Part shown: positions 15,471 through 23,183 of the stretch, one piece after another
Layout of the letters: every line of letters starts with the position of its first letter
Numbering within the stretch: the stretch's first letter is position 1
DNA from: Thermodesulfobacteriales bacterium
GTDB lineage: Bacteria; Desulfobacterota; Thermodesulfobacteria; Thermodesulfobacteriales; Thermodesulfatatoraceae
DNA length: 23,183 nt
Assembly (NCBI GenBank): GCA_026985945.1
Contig: JALSPN010000274.1
Location: forward strand, 1-23,183
Direction: 5' to 3'
The notes under the pieces: generated by a model
What the model was told of the DNA's origin: nothing
Database searches by the model: none
What the model saw: the letters and a program-made list of their open reading frames with translations, nothing else
Translations under genes and position numbers: made by a program

Positions 15471-16928
15471 ATGAAAAGGTTTTCTCTTCCACGCCTGATT
15501 ATTAGCGCCCAGAAAGGTGGAGCAGGAAAGACCTTATTTGCCCTCGGCCTGGTTGCGGCTTTAAGAAAAAGCGGTGAAAAGGTTATCCCTTTTAAAAAGG
15601 GGCCTGATTATATCGACGCGGGCTGGCTTTCTTTTGCCGCCCAGCATCCCTGCTATAATCTTGACCCTTTCTTTATGTCTTCAGAGGTCATTAAGGCTTC
15701 TTTTCTTAGGCATGCCGCTTCAGATGCCATCGCAGTTATTGAGGGGAACCGTGGGCTTTTAGACGGGGTAGATTCTCAGGGGAGTTGTTCTACGGCCCAA
15801 CTGGCTCGTATTTTAAAGGTTCCGGTTATTTTGGTCCTTGATTGCACCAAAGTTACAAGAACCCTGGCCGCCTTTGTAAAGGGCTGTCAGGTCCTTGAGG
15901 AGGATCTTTTCTTTGGAGGCGTGATCTTAAATCAAATCGTGCGGGCACGTCACGAGCGGATTATCACCCAGAGTATTGAGGAACACACGGGGCTTAAGGT
16001 TCTGGGGATCATGCCTCGCCTTCGAAAATTTCGCTTGCCCATGCGGCACTTAGGCCTTCTCCCCTGGCAGGAACATGGTGAAGGCCAGAAAATCATAGAT
16101 CGTCTGGCGCAAGTAGTTCAGGAAAATGTCGATCTGGATAAAGTGAAGGAGCTGGCTTATCAGACCGTCCCCCTTTACGGGGAACCCCTAAAATGGCCGG
16201 AAAAGATAGCTTCGGTCCGTATTGGAGTCTTCAGGGATAAAGCCTTTCAGTTTTATTATCCCGAGAATCTGGCGGCTTTAGAGGCTCTCGGGGCGGAACT
16301 AATTTTTCTTGACGCCATGAACGATCGAACTCTTCCTGCTGATATCCACGCCCTTTACATCGGAGGAGGGTTCCCTGAGACCCAGGCCGAAGAGCTGGCG
16401 GCCAATGAGAGCCTGAGGAGAGATCTTCGCGAGGCTCTCAAGGCGGGTCTGCCTCTTTATGCGGAGTGTGGTGGCCTCATGTTTCTGGGGCGCTGTATTA
16501 AATGGCAGGGAAAATCCTATGAAATGGTAGGTATTCTTCCAGTTGATTTCGAGGTGCGGGAAAAGCCTCAGGGGCACGGATACGTGAGGGCAATTGTTTC
16601 AAACCCTAATCCTTTTTACCCTCTGGGGACAGAGCTTCTGGGGCACGAATTTCATTATTCCTGTCCGGTAAACGTAAAAGAAGATGAAATTTCCCTGGCC
16701 TTAACCCTGGAAAAAGGGCATGGTTTTCAGCAAAAGCTTGATGGTGTGGTTTACAGAAATATTTTTGGGGCCTATACTCACATACATGTTTTAGGGCAGC
16801 CCCTGTGGGCGAAGGGAATATTTGAGGCGGCATTGAGATGGAAAAATGGCGAAAGAGGTGACTGGCGCCTTAATTCTCAGATGGAGTTATTAATCGGTGT
16901 CTATCACCAAACCAAAAATTTAAACTAA
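15471..16928 (+). CDS. CbiA-family a,c-diamide synthase, DsrN-like
   Basis: A 485-residue enzyme of the cobyrinate a,c-diamide synthase family, which uses ATP and glutamine to amidate acetate side chains of a corrinoid or siroheme. The N-terminal domain has a P-loop, SAQKGGAGKTLFALGL, then FKKGPDYIDAGWL. The C-terminal glutaminase domain has YIGGGFPETQAEELA, the nucleophile-cysteine segment LYAECGGLMFLG, and GHEFHYS. Next to dsrMKJOP, the likely substrate is siroheme: DsrN makes the siroamide prosthetic group of DsrAB. A cobalamin role (CbiA proper) remains possible because no other cobalamin genes are seen. No Shine-Dalgarno is obvious before the ATG at 15471. It lies 37 bp after a terminator and 15 bp before the ferredoxin gene. 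Confidence 0.85.
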   Translation: MKRFSLPRLIISAQKGGAGKTLFALGLVAALRKSGEKVIPFKKGPDYIDAGWLSFAAQHPCYNLDPFFMSSEVIKASFLRHAASDAIAVIEGNRGLLDGVDSQGSCSTAQLARILKVPVILVLDCTKVTRTLAAFVKGCQVLEEDLFFGGVILNQIVRARHERIITQSIEEHTGLKVLGIMPRLRKFRLPMRHLGLLPWQEHGEGQKIIDRLAQVVQENVDLDKVKELAYQTVPLYGEPLKWPEKIASVRIGVFRDKAFQFYYPENLAALEALGAELIFLDAMNDRTLPADIHALYIGGGFPETQAEELAANESLRRDLREALKAGLPLYAECGGLMFLGRCIKWQGKSYEMVGILPVDFEVREKPQGHGYVRAIVSNPNPFYPLGTELLGHEFHYSCPVNVKEDEISLALTLEKGHGFQQKLDGVVYRNIFGAYTHIHVLGQPLWAKGIFEAALRWKNGERGDWRLNSQMELLIGVYHQTKNLN

Positions 16929-16943
16929 TAGAAGGAGGAGCTT

Positions 16944-17132
16944 ATGTTTGAGATCACCATCGATTATGACAAGTGTCAGGCGGATCAGGAGTGCATTGAG
17001 GCTTGCCCGGCTCAGGTCTATGACGAAGGCGAAGATGGCAAACCCGTTATCGCCCGTCCGGAAGATTGCCTTGGTTGTGAGACCTGTGTTGAGGTCTGCC
17101 CTACCGGATCTATCACCGTAACCGAAGTTTAA
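16944..17132 (+). CDS. 2[4Fe-4S] ferredoxin
   Basis: A 62-residue soluble electron carrier. It has two cluster motifs: a CX5CX3CP form (CQADQECIEACP) and a standard CLGCETCVEVCP. The first motif lacks the usual CXXC spacing, replaced by a longer gap as in some ferredoxins of sulfate reducers and archaea, so the first cluster may be [3Fe-4S] or an atypical [4Fe-4S]. GAAGGAGGAG is an excellent ribosome-binding site. It is cotranscribed with the dsrN-like gene, suggesting a role as electron donor in sulfite reduction; this is inference. Its TAA shares TTAA with the stop of the convergent gene. Confidence 0.93.
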   Translation: MFEITIDYDKCQADQECIEACPAQVYDEGEDGKPVIARPEDCLGCETCVEVCPTGSITVTEV

Positions 17133-17767
17133 GAAGAATTTTTCTTTAAAGGAGAAGGCCCCTTTTGGGGGCCTTTCCTTTTTGCCCCTGCAAGAAGTTC
17201 CTCTTCCATTTTTTCAGCTTCCCTGAAGAATTCTTCGTAAAGCCCTTTAGCCAAGAGTTCTTTTAAATACCGTATGCGAATTTCCCATTTAAGTCTTTCT
17301 TTCTCCGGAAATTCTTTCCTTTTCCAGAGATCAATAATTTGGGCAAACTTTTTTTCGGCCCTCTTTTTGAGTTCGTGTTGTTTTTGAAGGCACTGTTCAC
17401 GGGCTTTTTGAGCCGTTTCTATAGTTTTCTGAAAGTAAAACCGGGCTTTTGTGTAATCTCCCTGAGAGAGGGCTTGCTGGCCTTTTTGATAATAATTTTG
17501 GGCCTTTTTCCAGAGTAGAGGGGCGTAAAAAGGGGCTCCTTCCCAATAAGTCCTCTCAAGGCTCTTTTGGGCCTTTTCCTGGAGATCTTTCGGGGGGCTT
17601 GGAGGAGGGAAGAAACGGCCCACATAAGGGAGGCGAGAGAGTTTTTCTCTTATTCTTTCTTTCAGCTGAGGGGGAAAGGTAAAAGAAGAATTCCATAACC
17701 AAAAGAAAAAGACAAAAAGCCCCTTTAAAAGGAGGCGTCTTTCTACTATAAATGGGTGATGTTTCAT
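17129..17767 (-). CDS. Hypothetical exported helical protein
   Basis: About 212 residues. MKHHPFIVERRLLLKGLFVFFFWLW is a basic then hydrophobic export signal or membrane anchor. It is followed by a proline-rich stretch (FFPPPSPPKDLQ) and then a long charged alpha-helical region. The segment FYAPLLWKKAQNYYQKGQQAL and GDYTKARFYFQKTIETAQKAREQ resembles DUF4398-like or TPR-like envelope proteins; I do not recognise a definite family. The very basic tail (KRKGPQKGPSPLKKNSS) overlaps the ferredoxin terminator. ATG 17767 is preferred over 17785 because it gives a standard signal. It diverges from the M23 peptidase gene across 32 bp, so the two promoters must overlap. A cell-wall or envelope role is only suggested by that neighbour. 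Confidence 0.65.
   Translation of the reverse strand: MKHHPFIVERRLLLKGLFVFFFWLWNSSFTFPPQLKERIREKLSRLPYVGRFFPPPSPPKDLQEKAQKSLERTYWEGAPFYAPLLWKKAQNYYQKGQQALSQGDYTKARFYFQKTIETAQKAREQCLQKQHELKKRAEKKFAQIIDLWKRKEFPEKERLKWEIRIRYLKELLAKGLYEEFFREAEKMEEELLAGAKRKGPQKGPSPLKKNSS
17155..17183 (+). terminator. Intrinsic terminator after the ferredoxin gene
   Basis: AAGGCCCC (17155-17162) pairs with GGGGCCTT (17168-17175) around a five-base loop. An imperfect T-rich tract (TTTCCTTTTT) follows on the plus strand. It lies 22 bp after the ferredoxin stop and inside the 3' end of the convergent hypothetical gene, where it encodes part of that protein's tail. Confidence 0.7.
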
Positions 17768-17799
17768 GAAAGGGATTATAAGCACGTAAGAGGTCGGTC

Positions 17800-19164
17800 G
17801 TGAAGAGAGTATTTTCCATCCTTTTATTGATGGGAGCGGTCGTCCTGGTAGGAGGGCTTTCTTTTCTGTTCTTCTTTAAATTTGAGGGGACGCCGCCAGA
17901 AATTCAAAAAATTATTATTAACGAACCAGTAGGAAAGAAGGGCTCTCTATCCTTAGAGATTTCTGATAAACGCTCCGGTATCAGAAGTATTAAAGTCATT
18001 CTCTCTCAAAAGGGGAAAGAAGCTGTCCTTGCTGAAAAGGAATATCCGGTGGATTTCATCTGGGGCTCGAAGAAGAAAAGGGCGTATCTGGAAATCCGGT
18101 TTGAGCCTTTAAAACTGGGGTTCAGGAGTGGAAAAGCCAGATTAGGCTTTCAGATTGCCGACGGTTCGTGGCGCAATGGTCTTAAGGGAAACACTCTCTG
18201 GTGGGAGAGGGAGATCCTTTTGGATCTTGATTCTCCTCGCATCGTCATCCATTCTCCCATCCATTACCTGAGCCCTGGAGGAAGCAATCTCGTAGTTTAC
18301 AGTATTTCTGAAAAGGTGAGCCGTCAGGGAGTAGTGTTAAATGGCCACTTCTTTGAAGGCTATACTCTGCCGCAAGCCCCGGGGCTTTATTTTTCTCTGA
18401 TCGCCTTGCCCTTAGAAGAGAAAGAAATCACCCAGATGTTTGTAGAGGCTGAAGACCTGGCCGGCAATAAAGCCCGCTTACCGGTGGCCTATTACGTGCG
18501 CAAGAAAAGATACAGACACGATGTAATCAATATAAGTGATCGCTTTTTAAAGCGGAAAATTCCCGAGTTCTGGGAGCGTTATGCCGAAGTCCCGAGGGGT
18601 GATCTTCTAAAGGCCTTTATCTACATTAACACGGAGATGCGAAAAAAGAACAACACTACTATTTCAAAGCTTGCCAGGCATTCCCAAACTAAAGGTTTTT
18701 ACGGAGATAAGGCCTTTTTGAGGCTTCCCAAATCCGCCACCAGGGCCCTCTTTGGTGACCATCGCACTTACTATTATAAAGGGAAGGAAATCGGCCGAGC
18801 TGTTCACTTAGGGATTGATCTGGCTTCGGTGGCACGAGCACCGGTGCCCGCGGCGGCTGAAGGGAAGGTCGTTTTTGCAGACTACCTCGGCATTTACGGA
18901 AATACCCTGATCCTTGATCACGGTTTTGGCCTTTTTACCCTCTATGCTCACCTGGCAGGCTTTAACGTTTCGGTGGGAGATACGGTAAAGAGGGGGCAGC
19001 TTTTAGGTTATACGGATACCACGGGTCTTGCTGGAGGGGATCACCTGCATTTTGCCGTCCTGGTCCAGGGGATCTTTGTGGAGCCTATCGAGTGGTTTGA
19101 CCCTCACTGGATAAAGACCAGAATCGTTGAGAAGCTTCCTCAAAAAGTCCTTAAGCACGAATAA
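17800..19164 (+). CDS. M23/LytM family murein endopeptidase
   Basis: A 454-residue envelope protein. The N-terminal membrane segment (VFSILLLMGAVVLVGGLSFLFFF) is followed by a beta-rich region of about 230 residues with Ig-like character (SLSLEISDKRSGIRSIKVIL; VEAEDLAGNKARLPVAYYV). The C-terminal M23 domain has HLGIDLA near residue 336 (zinc His and Asp) and, near 415, DHLHFAVL, with LYAHL between, so all zinc and catalytic residues seem present and the enzyme should be active. Such proteins cut peptidoglycan cross-bridges. The start is GTG 17800 with AAGAGGT upstream. Its 3' end overlaps the convergent PaaK-like gene by 14 bases. Confidence 0.9.
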   Translation: MKRVFSILLLMGAVVLVGGLSFLFFFKFEGTPPEIQKIIINEPVGKKGSLSLEISDKRSGIRSIKVILSQKGKEAVLAEKEYPVDFIWGSKKKRAYLEIRFEPLKLGFRSGKARLGFQIADGSWRNGLKGNTLWWEREILLDLDSPRIVIHSPIHYLSPGGSNLVVYSISEKVSRQGVVLNGHFFEGYTLPQAPGLYFSLIALPLEEKEITQMFVEAEDLAGNKARLPVAYYVRKKRYRHDVINISDRFLKRKIPEFWERYAEVPRGDLLKAFIYINTEMRKKNNTTISKLARHSQTKGFYGDKAFLRLPKSATRALFGDHRTYYYKGKEIGRAVHLGIDLASVARAPVPAAAEGKVVFADYLGIYGNTLILDHGFGLFTLYAHLAGFNVSVGDTVKRGQLLGYTDTTGLAGGDHLHFAVLVQGIFVEPIEWFDPHWIKTRIVEKLPQKVLKHE

Positions 19165-20425
19165 CTTTTTTTCCCTGAGAGACCTGTAAAAGGTGTTCTT
19201 TTTCTACCAGCTTGAGACGGCAGGGAAGGCCAAAGGTCTCTTCAAAGGCCTTTTCGAATTTTTCTGCTATTTTATGGAGGCCTAAAATACTGGGTTCGAA
19301 AAGTTTTTCGTTCATGGCCACCCAGAGTTCGAGTTCTTCCAGATACTTTTCCTGGCGAATATAAAGAAGATATTCGGGGATGTGGTCGTAAGTCTGTTTC
19401 AAAAGGGCTTCGATGTAAGAGAGAGAGATTTTTATACCTCTTATGGAAACCCGACCATCACACTGGCCCAGAATTTGTGAAATCCGGGGGGTGGTCCTTC
19501 CGCAGGGACACCTTTCTGGCAGGAAGCGACAGAGATCCCCGGTGCGAAATCGGATCAAGGGGTTGGCTTTAACCATCAAAGTAGTAATCACAAGTTCGCC
19601 GGCTTCTCCCTCTTTTACATCTTCTCCAGTTTCAGGGTCAATAATTTCAGCCAGAAAATAGTCGGCTGCCAGATGATAACCCTCTCTTCTCTCGCACTCA
19701 TAACCCATAGCAGGGCCAATAGCCTCCGTAATCCCGTATCCCAAACGGGTATCCACTCCCAGGGCCTTTTCAAGTCGCAGTCTTTGGGGGGCATCCATTC
19801 CTTCGCCTACCAGGATCACCAGATGCAAACTTTCAGGCGGCACAAGCCCTCTTTCCTGCATGAAATGGACAAGATAGAGGGCATAGGAAGGGGTGGTGAT
19901 CAGCACCGAGGTTCGAAAATCCTTCATGATGCGGACACGATTAGTTACGCTCTGGGGATCTGGCGGAATAACGGAGGCCCCCAGTTCCTCAGCCCCTTCC
20001 TTGAGCTCTTCAATCCAGATGGACATACCCGGATCCAGACAGATCTGAACGATGTCTTCGGAGCTTACTCCGGAGGTAGAAAGGAAACGAGCGGTAAGTT
20101 TACGGATGCTGGTAAGGTCCCTTTTGGTAAAGCCCTTGACAATGGGGGTGCGAGGGCCGGGAAAGGTGTGAAGGCGCACAATGTCTCGTAAAGGCACGGC
20201 AAAAAGGTCGTAAGGATAATTTTTTTCCAGGTGTTCTCGAGTGGTAAAGGGAAGCTTCTTAAGGGCCGAAAGGTCAGTTATATCTTCGGGGGTGATTCCT
20301 TTCTCATCCATCAGTTTTCGATAAAAAGGGACGCGATGATAGATGCGGTTTATGGTGCTTTGGAGAAGTTCGAGGTGCCATTGTCGCCATCCTTCAGGAG
20401 AGAGATATTCTACTTTCTGTTCCAT
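19151..20425 (-). CDS. PaaK-like adenylate-forming enzyme, degenerate P-loop
   Basis: A 424-residue protein matching phenylacetate-CoA ligase (PaaK) in length and plan. It has LKKLPFTTREHLEKNYPYDLFAVPLRDIVRLH in the N-terminal part, the adenylation motif YGITEAIGPAMGYECE, LIRFRTGDLCRF with a CPCGRTTPRI segment, and a C-terminal subdomain. Where PaaK has the ATP-binding SSGTTGKP loop, this protein has HTFPGPRTPI (residues 86-95), without the Ser/Thr-Gly-rich sequence or its lysine. It may be inactive as a ligase, use another substrate, or bind only. It lies 11 bp after livF on the same strand. Aryl-CoA ligase genes next to Liv-type transporters usually point to uptake and activation of aromatic or branched-chain acids. 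Confidence 0.82.
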   Translation of the reverse strand: MEQKVEYLSPEGWRQWHLELLQSTINRIYHRVPFYRKLMDEKGITPEDITDLSALKKLPFTTREHLEKNYPYDLFAVPLRDIVRLHTFPGPRTPIVKGFTKRDLTSIRKLTARFLSTSGVSSEDIVQICLDPGMSIWIEELKEGAEELGASVIPPDPQSVTNRVRIMKDFRTSVLITTPSYALYLVHFMQERGLVPPESLHLVILVGEGMDAPQRLRLEKALGVDTRLGYGITEAIGPAMGYECERREGYHLAADYFLAEIIDPETGEDVKEGEAGELVITTLMVKANPLIRFRTGDLCRFLPERCPCGRTTPRISQILGQCDGRVSIRGIKISLSYIEALLKQTYDHIPEYLLYIRQEKYLEELELWVAMNEKLFEPSILGLHKIAEKFEKAFEETFGLPCRLKLVEKEHLLQVSQGKKVIRA

Positions 20426-20436
20426 CTCAGCTTCTC

Positions 20437-21171
20437 CTAATCGGTAAATTTACGGTAGTCCTTACCAAGATAGGCCCGGCGGACATCTTCGTCAGCCACA
20501 AGCTCCTCCGTGCGGCCCTGAAGAACAATTCTTCCCGTCTCAAGAACATAGCCCCGATGAGCCAGTTCCAGGGCCTTGCGGGCGTTTTGTTCTACCACCA
20601 AAATGGTCAGCCCCTTTTGATTGAGAGTTTTAATGGCCTCAAGGATATTATCAACCAGTTTGGGAGCCAGGCCGAGAGAGGGTTCGTCAAGCATCAGCAA
20701 TTTGGGCCGGGCCATAAAGGCCCGCCCGATGGCAAGCATCTGTTGCTCGCCTCCCGAAAGGGTGCCGGCAAGCTGTTTTTTTCTTTCCCTAAGGCGGGGA
20801 AAAAGCTCATAGACACTTTCCAGGTCCGCAAAAATCGCCTCTTTCGGCTCTTTTTTGAAACGCTGGTAAGCACCAAGCTCAAGATTTTCTTCTACCGTAA
20901 GGGGATAAAAGATCTGTCTGCCTTCTGGCACCAGACTTATTCCGCGAGAAACTATCTCCGGGGTCTCAAGGTGATGGATGGGCTCTTCCTCAAAAAGGAT
21001 TTCTCCGCTCTGAGGTCGCACCACTCCCATGATAGAAAACATGAGGGTGGATTTTCCGGCCCCGTTGGCCCCGATAAGGCAAACGATTTCTCCCCTGCCC
21101 ACGTGAAGGGAAACGTTTTTAAGGGCCCGCACGGCTCCGTATTGGGTTGTCAGGTTTCTGACAGTAAGCAT
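20437..21171 (-). CDS. livF: Branched-chain amino acid ABC transporter ATPase LivF
   Basis: A 244-residue ATP-binding subunit of a Liv/HAAT-type importer. Walker A is GANGAGKST, the signature LSGGEQQMLAIGRAF, and Walker B LLMLDEPSLGLAP. Length and MLTVRNLTTQYGAVRALKNVSLHV are typical of LivF rather than LivG. Its ATG overlaps the livG stop (TGATG). The periplasmic binding protein and the two permeases are not in the window. The transported compound could be an amino acid or an aromatic acid, given the PaaK-like gene downstream. Confidence 0.93.
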   Translation of the reverse strand: MLTVRNLTTQYGAVRALKNVSLHVGRGEIVCLIGANGAGKSTLMFSIMGVVRPQSGEILFEEEPIHHLETPEIVSRGISLVPEGRQIFYPLTVEENLELGAYQRFKKEPKEAIFADLESVYELFPRLRERKKQLAGTLSGGEQQMLAIGRAFMARPKLLMLDEPSLGLAPKLVDNILEAIKTLNQKGLTILVVEQNARKALELAHRGYVLETGRIVLQGRTEELVADEDVRRAYLGKDYRKFTD

Positions 21172-21938
21172 CAGGCTTCTCCGCCCAAATAGACGGCTAT
21201 TACCTGCGGGTTGCGCTGAATTTCAGCTGGAGGCCCCTGCGCAATCTTGTGTCCCTGGTCCAAAACTATGACCTCGTCAGCGAGTTCCATCGTGAGATTG
21301 ATGTCGTGTTCTACGAGAAGAATGCTAAGCCCGTCATCTTTAAGCTTCCGTATGAGCGAGGCCAGAAGGGCCTTCTCATTGGCATCAAGGCCAGAGGCGG
21401 CTTCGTCAAGGAGGAGCAAACGGGGCCTGGCTGCCAGAGCCCTTACCACTTCAAGGTATCGTTGAAGCCCGAAAGGCAGGCTTCCGGCGGGTTTGAAGGC
21501 CCATCCCTCTAAAGGCAGGAGCCTGAGATAAGAAAGAGCTTCTTCTAAGGCCTCCCTTTCTTTTCGAAAAAACGAGGGGAGGCGAAAGATGCTTTCAAAT
21601 AAAGAGACCTTAAAGTGACTGTTGATGGCCAGGAGAACGTTTTCTACCACGGTTAAATGGCCAAATATTTCCAGGTTCTGGAAGGTGCGGGTGATGCCCA
21701 GGCGGGCGATTTTGTACGGGGGCAGTCTGTCAATACGCTGGCCGTCGAAATAGATCCTTCCGCTGGTGGGGCGCAGGTGGCCTGAGATCATGTTGAAGGT
21801 GGTGGTTTTACCGGAACCATTGGGGCCGATAAGGGCGGTGATAAGCCCTCTTTTTATTTCGAAACTGAGTTCGTTTACCGCTTTAAGCCCCCCAAAAACC
21901 TTGCTCAGGTTTTCTACCCGCAGAATAACTTCGACCAT
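21171..21938 (-). CDS. livG: Branched-chain amino acid ABC transporter ATPase LivG
   Basis: A product of about 255 residues with Walker A GPNGSGKTTTFN, a degenerate signature around LPFGLQRYLEVVRALAARP, and Walker B LLLLDEAASGLDANE. The ITRTFQNLEIF segment and GLDANE are typical of LivG. The signature loop reads FGLQR in place of the usual YGxQR, a mild change. The start is taken as ATG 21938 (MVEVILRVENLSKVFGG). A TTG at 21974, overlapping the bioB stop, would add 12 residues. Neither has a clear Shine-Dalgarno. Confidence 0.92.
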   Translation of the reverse strand: MVEVILRVENLSKVFGGLKAVNELSFEIKRGLITALIGPNGSGKTTTFNMISGHLRPTSGRIYFDGQRIDRLPPYKIARLGITRTFQNLEIFGHLTVVENVLLAINSHFKVSLFESIFRLPSFFRKEREALEEALSYLRLLPLEGWAFKPAGSLPFGLQRYLEVVRALAARPRLLLLDEAASGLDANEKALLASLIRKLKDDGLSILLVEHDINLTMELADEVIVLDQGHKIAQGPPAEIQRNPQVIAVYLGGEA

Positions 21939-21970
21939 GTGCTGGCAGAATAATAAGATCAGCCTGGAAT

Positions 21971-22906
21971 TCAAGCTTTAAGATGGGTGGCGTAGCCCAG
22001 ATCGAGGATCATCTCTCTGTCATCTTGAAGATCACGCCCCCTGGTGGTGAGATAATTTCCAACCATCAGGGCGTCTGCGGGGAAAAGCCCCAGGGCTTGA
22101 AGGTCTCGCAGGTTAAATTCCCGGCCCCCGCATATACGAAGACTGGTCTCTGGGAGAACAAAGCGCAGGACACAAAGAATTGCCAGGGCCTTCTGAGGGG
22201 TGAGAAAAGAGGCCTTCTCAAAGGGGGTTCCGGCAATGGGGTGAAGAAAATTAACCGGGATGGAATCCGGAGCCAGGTCTTTCAAAACCCTGGCAAATTC
22301 TATCACATGCTCAGAGGACTCTCCCAGGCCGAAAATCCCTCCACAGCACAGAGAAAGCCCCATCTCCTTGACACGTAAGGCTGTGAGATACCGATCCTTC
22401 CAGGACTGGCGGGAACAAATGGCAGGATAAAAGCTTGGGGCACATTCCAGGTTGTGATGATAACGCTCAAGCCCCGCCTCCTTTAAGGCTTTAAGCCTTT
22501 CCTGATCCAGTTGCCCTAAAGAGGCACAGAGTTTAAGCCCCGGAAACTCCTTTCGGACCTGAGAGATAACTTCAAGAAGGGTGCGAAATTCTTTATTTGA
22601 GAGAGAAATGCCGCTCGTTACAAAACTAAAGCGGTCAATTCCGTGTTGAGCGGCTTCGCAGGCCCTTTGCCGGAGCTCTTTAACCGAAAGCAAAGGATAG
22701 ACCGGGGCCCTGGTATCATAAAAGCTTGATTGGGCGCAAAACTTACAATCCGAAGGGCAGCGGCCACTTTTGGCATTGGTGATGGCACAGGTTTCGATAA
22801 AATTACCGAAGACCTTTTCTTTAAGCCTTTTGGCGGCCAGAAGCGCCTCAAAAAGTTCTTCCTGCCCTTCAAGAAGCCTTTTCAAGAACTCTTCTGAAAC
22901 AATCAT
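21971..22906 (-). CDS. bioB: Biotin synthase
   Basis: A 311-residue radical SAM enzyme that inserts sulfur into dethiobiotin. The SAM-cluster motif is GRCPSDCKFCAQ, with cysteines 50, 54 and 57. YHHNLECAPSFYP and CCGGIFGLGESSEHVIEFA match BioB. NFLHPIAGTPFE and the C-terminal ICGGREFNLRDLQ are also typical, including the arginine thought to bind the auxiliary [2Fe-2S] cluster. Its ATG overlaps the stop of the upstream adenine deaminase (ATGA). No other biotin gene is present, so here bioB sits alone between purine salvage and transport genes. Confidence 0.94.
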   Translation of the reverse strand: MIVSEEFLKRLLEGQEELFEALLAAKRLKEKVFGNFIETCAITNAKSGRCPSDCKFCAQSSFYDTRAPVYPLLSVKELRQRACEAAQHGIDRFSFVTSGISLSNKEFRTLLEVISQVRKEFPGLKLCASLGQLDQERLKALKEAGLERYHHNLECAPSFYPAICSRQSWKDRYLTALRVKEMGLSLCCGGIFGLGESSEHVIEFARVLKDLAPDSIPVNFLHPIAGTPFEKASFLTPQKALAILCVLRFVLPETSLRICGGREFNLRDLQALGLFPADALMVGNYLTTRGRDLQDDREMILDLGYATHLKA

Positions 22907-23183
22907 TCTTCTACAAAAAGATCTGCCGGGGAAAAGTTTTCCACATCCACCAGGCCCCGATCTGTCAACTTCAATGAGGGAATTACCGGAAGGGCCAGAA
23001 AGGAAAGGGCCATAAAGGGTTCGGGATGGGTAGCCCCAAGTTTTTTGAGAGCCACTTTGAGTTCCTCAAGACTTTTGGCCACTTTCTGCGCACTCAAGAG
23101 GCTTAAAAGCCCTCCCACCGGCAGAGGGAGTTCGGCAAGAACCTTCCCTTCTGACACTACAATCAACCCGCCTCCAAGCTCCT
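22903..23183 (-). CDS. ade: Adenine deaminase C-terminus (partial)
   Basis: The last 93 residues or so of a gene continuing beyond the right edge. The sequence GGGLIVVSEGKVLAELPLPVGG, then LEELKVALKKLGATHPEPFMALSFLALPVIPSLKLTDRGLVDVE, closely fits the C-terminal region of Ade-type adenine deaminases (adenine to hypoxanthine). The metal-binding residues lie upstream, outside the window. It overlaps bioB by four bases and seems to be the first gene visible of the leftward operon. Confidence 0.85.
   Translation of the reverse strand, partial: ELGGGLIVVSEGKVLAELPLPVGGLLSLLSAQKVAKSLEELKVALKKLGATHPEPFMALSFLALPVIPSLKLTDRGLVDVENFSPADLFVEE

Noticed and set aside
20557..21192. 211-codon plus-strand frame over livF
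   Set aside because: It is a shadow of livF, whose Walker and signature motifs are intact.

Overview
The window comes from a dissimilatory sulfur-metabolising bacterium, most likely a thermophilic sulfate reducer or disproportionator of the Thermodesulfobacteriota/Desulfobacterota. The main reason is a complete dsrMKJOP cluster preceded by an RsbRD-type regulator and followed by a CbiA/DsrN-like amidase and a ferredoxin. A DUF763 gene, compact spacing and many overlapping genes fit a small thermophile genome. The assignment is inferred from gene content only.

Layout. 1-107 is the 5' end of a transposase that resembles the IS1380 family and reads leftward off the window. Positions 108-840 hold no convincing gene but are rich in structure: an inverted repeat that covers the transposase ribosome-binding site, a perfect 14-bp inverted repeat, a 328-bp non-autonomous element with ISL3-like ends and an exact 8-bp target duplication, and two inverted pairs of a GC-rich palindromic repeat. 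dxs (isoprenoid synthesis) follows at 842-2740. A leftward cell-envelope operon occupies 7841-2737: a TraB/GTVH-like protein, a LolA-like periplasmic protein, a beta-barrel-like outer-membrane protein with a broken reading frame and no ordinary start codon, and an RND/MMPL exporter.

Rightward from 7868 are pyrF and a DUF763 gene, then a possible 30-residue membrane peptide, then the dsr block. In that block RsbRD-N and DsrM-K-J-O-P form the membrane complex that links the menaquinone pool and periplasm to cytoplasmic DsrC trisulfide reduction. It ends at a clear intrinsic terminator (15408-15434). A second short unit, dsrN/cbiA-like plus a 2[4Fe-4S] ferredoxin, ends at a weaker terminator (17155-17183).

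The right third has a leftward hypothetical secreted protein, a rightward LytM/M23 endopeptidase, and a leftward run of overlapping or nearly touching genes: ade (partial), bioB, livG, livF and a PaaK-like adenylate-forming enzyme whose ATP-binding P-loop appears degenerate. No dsrAB, dsrC, Liv permease or Liv binding protein lies in the window. No tRNA, rRNA or CRISPR array was seen.
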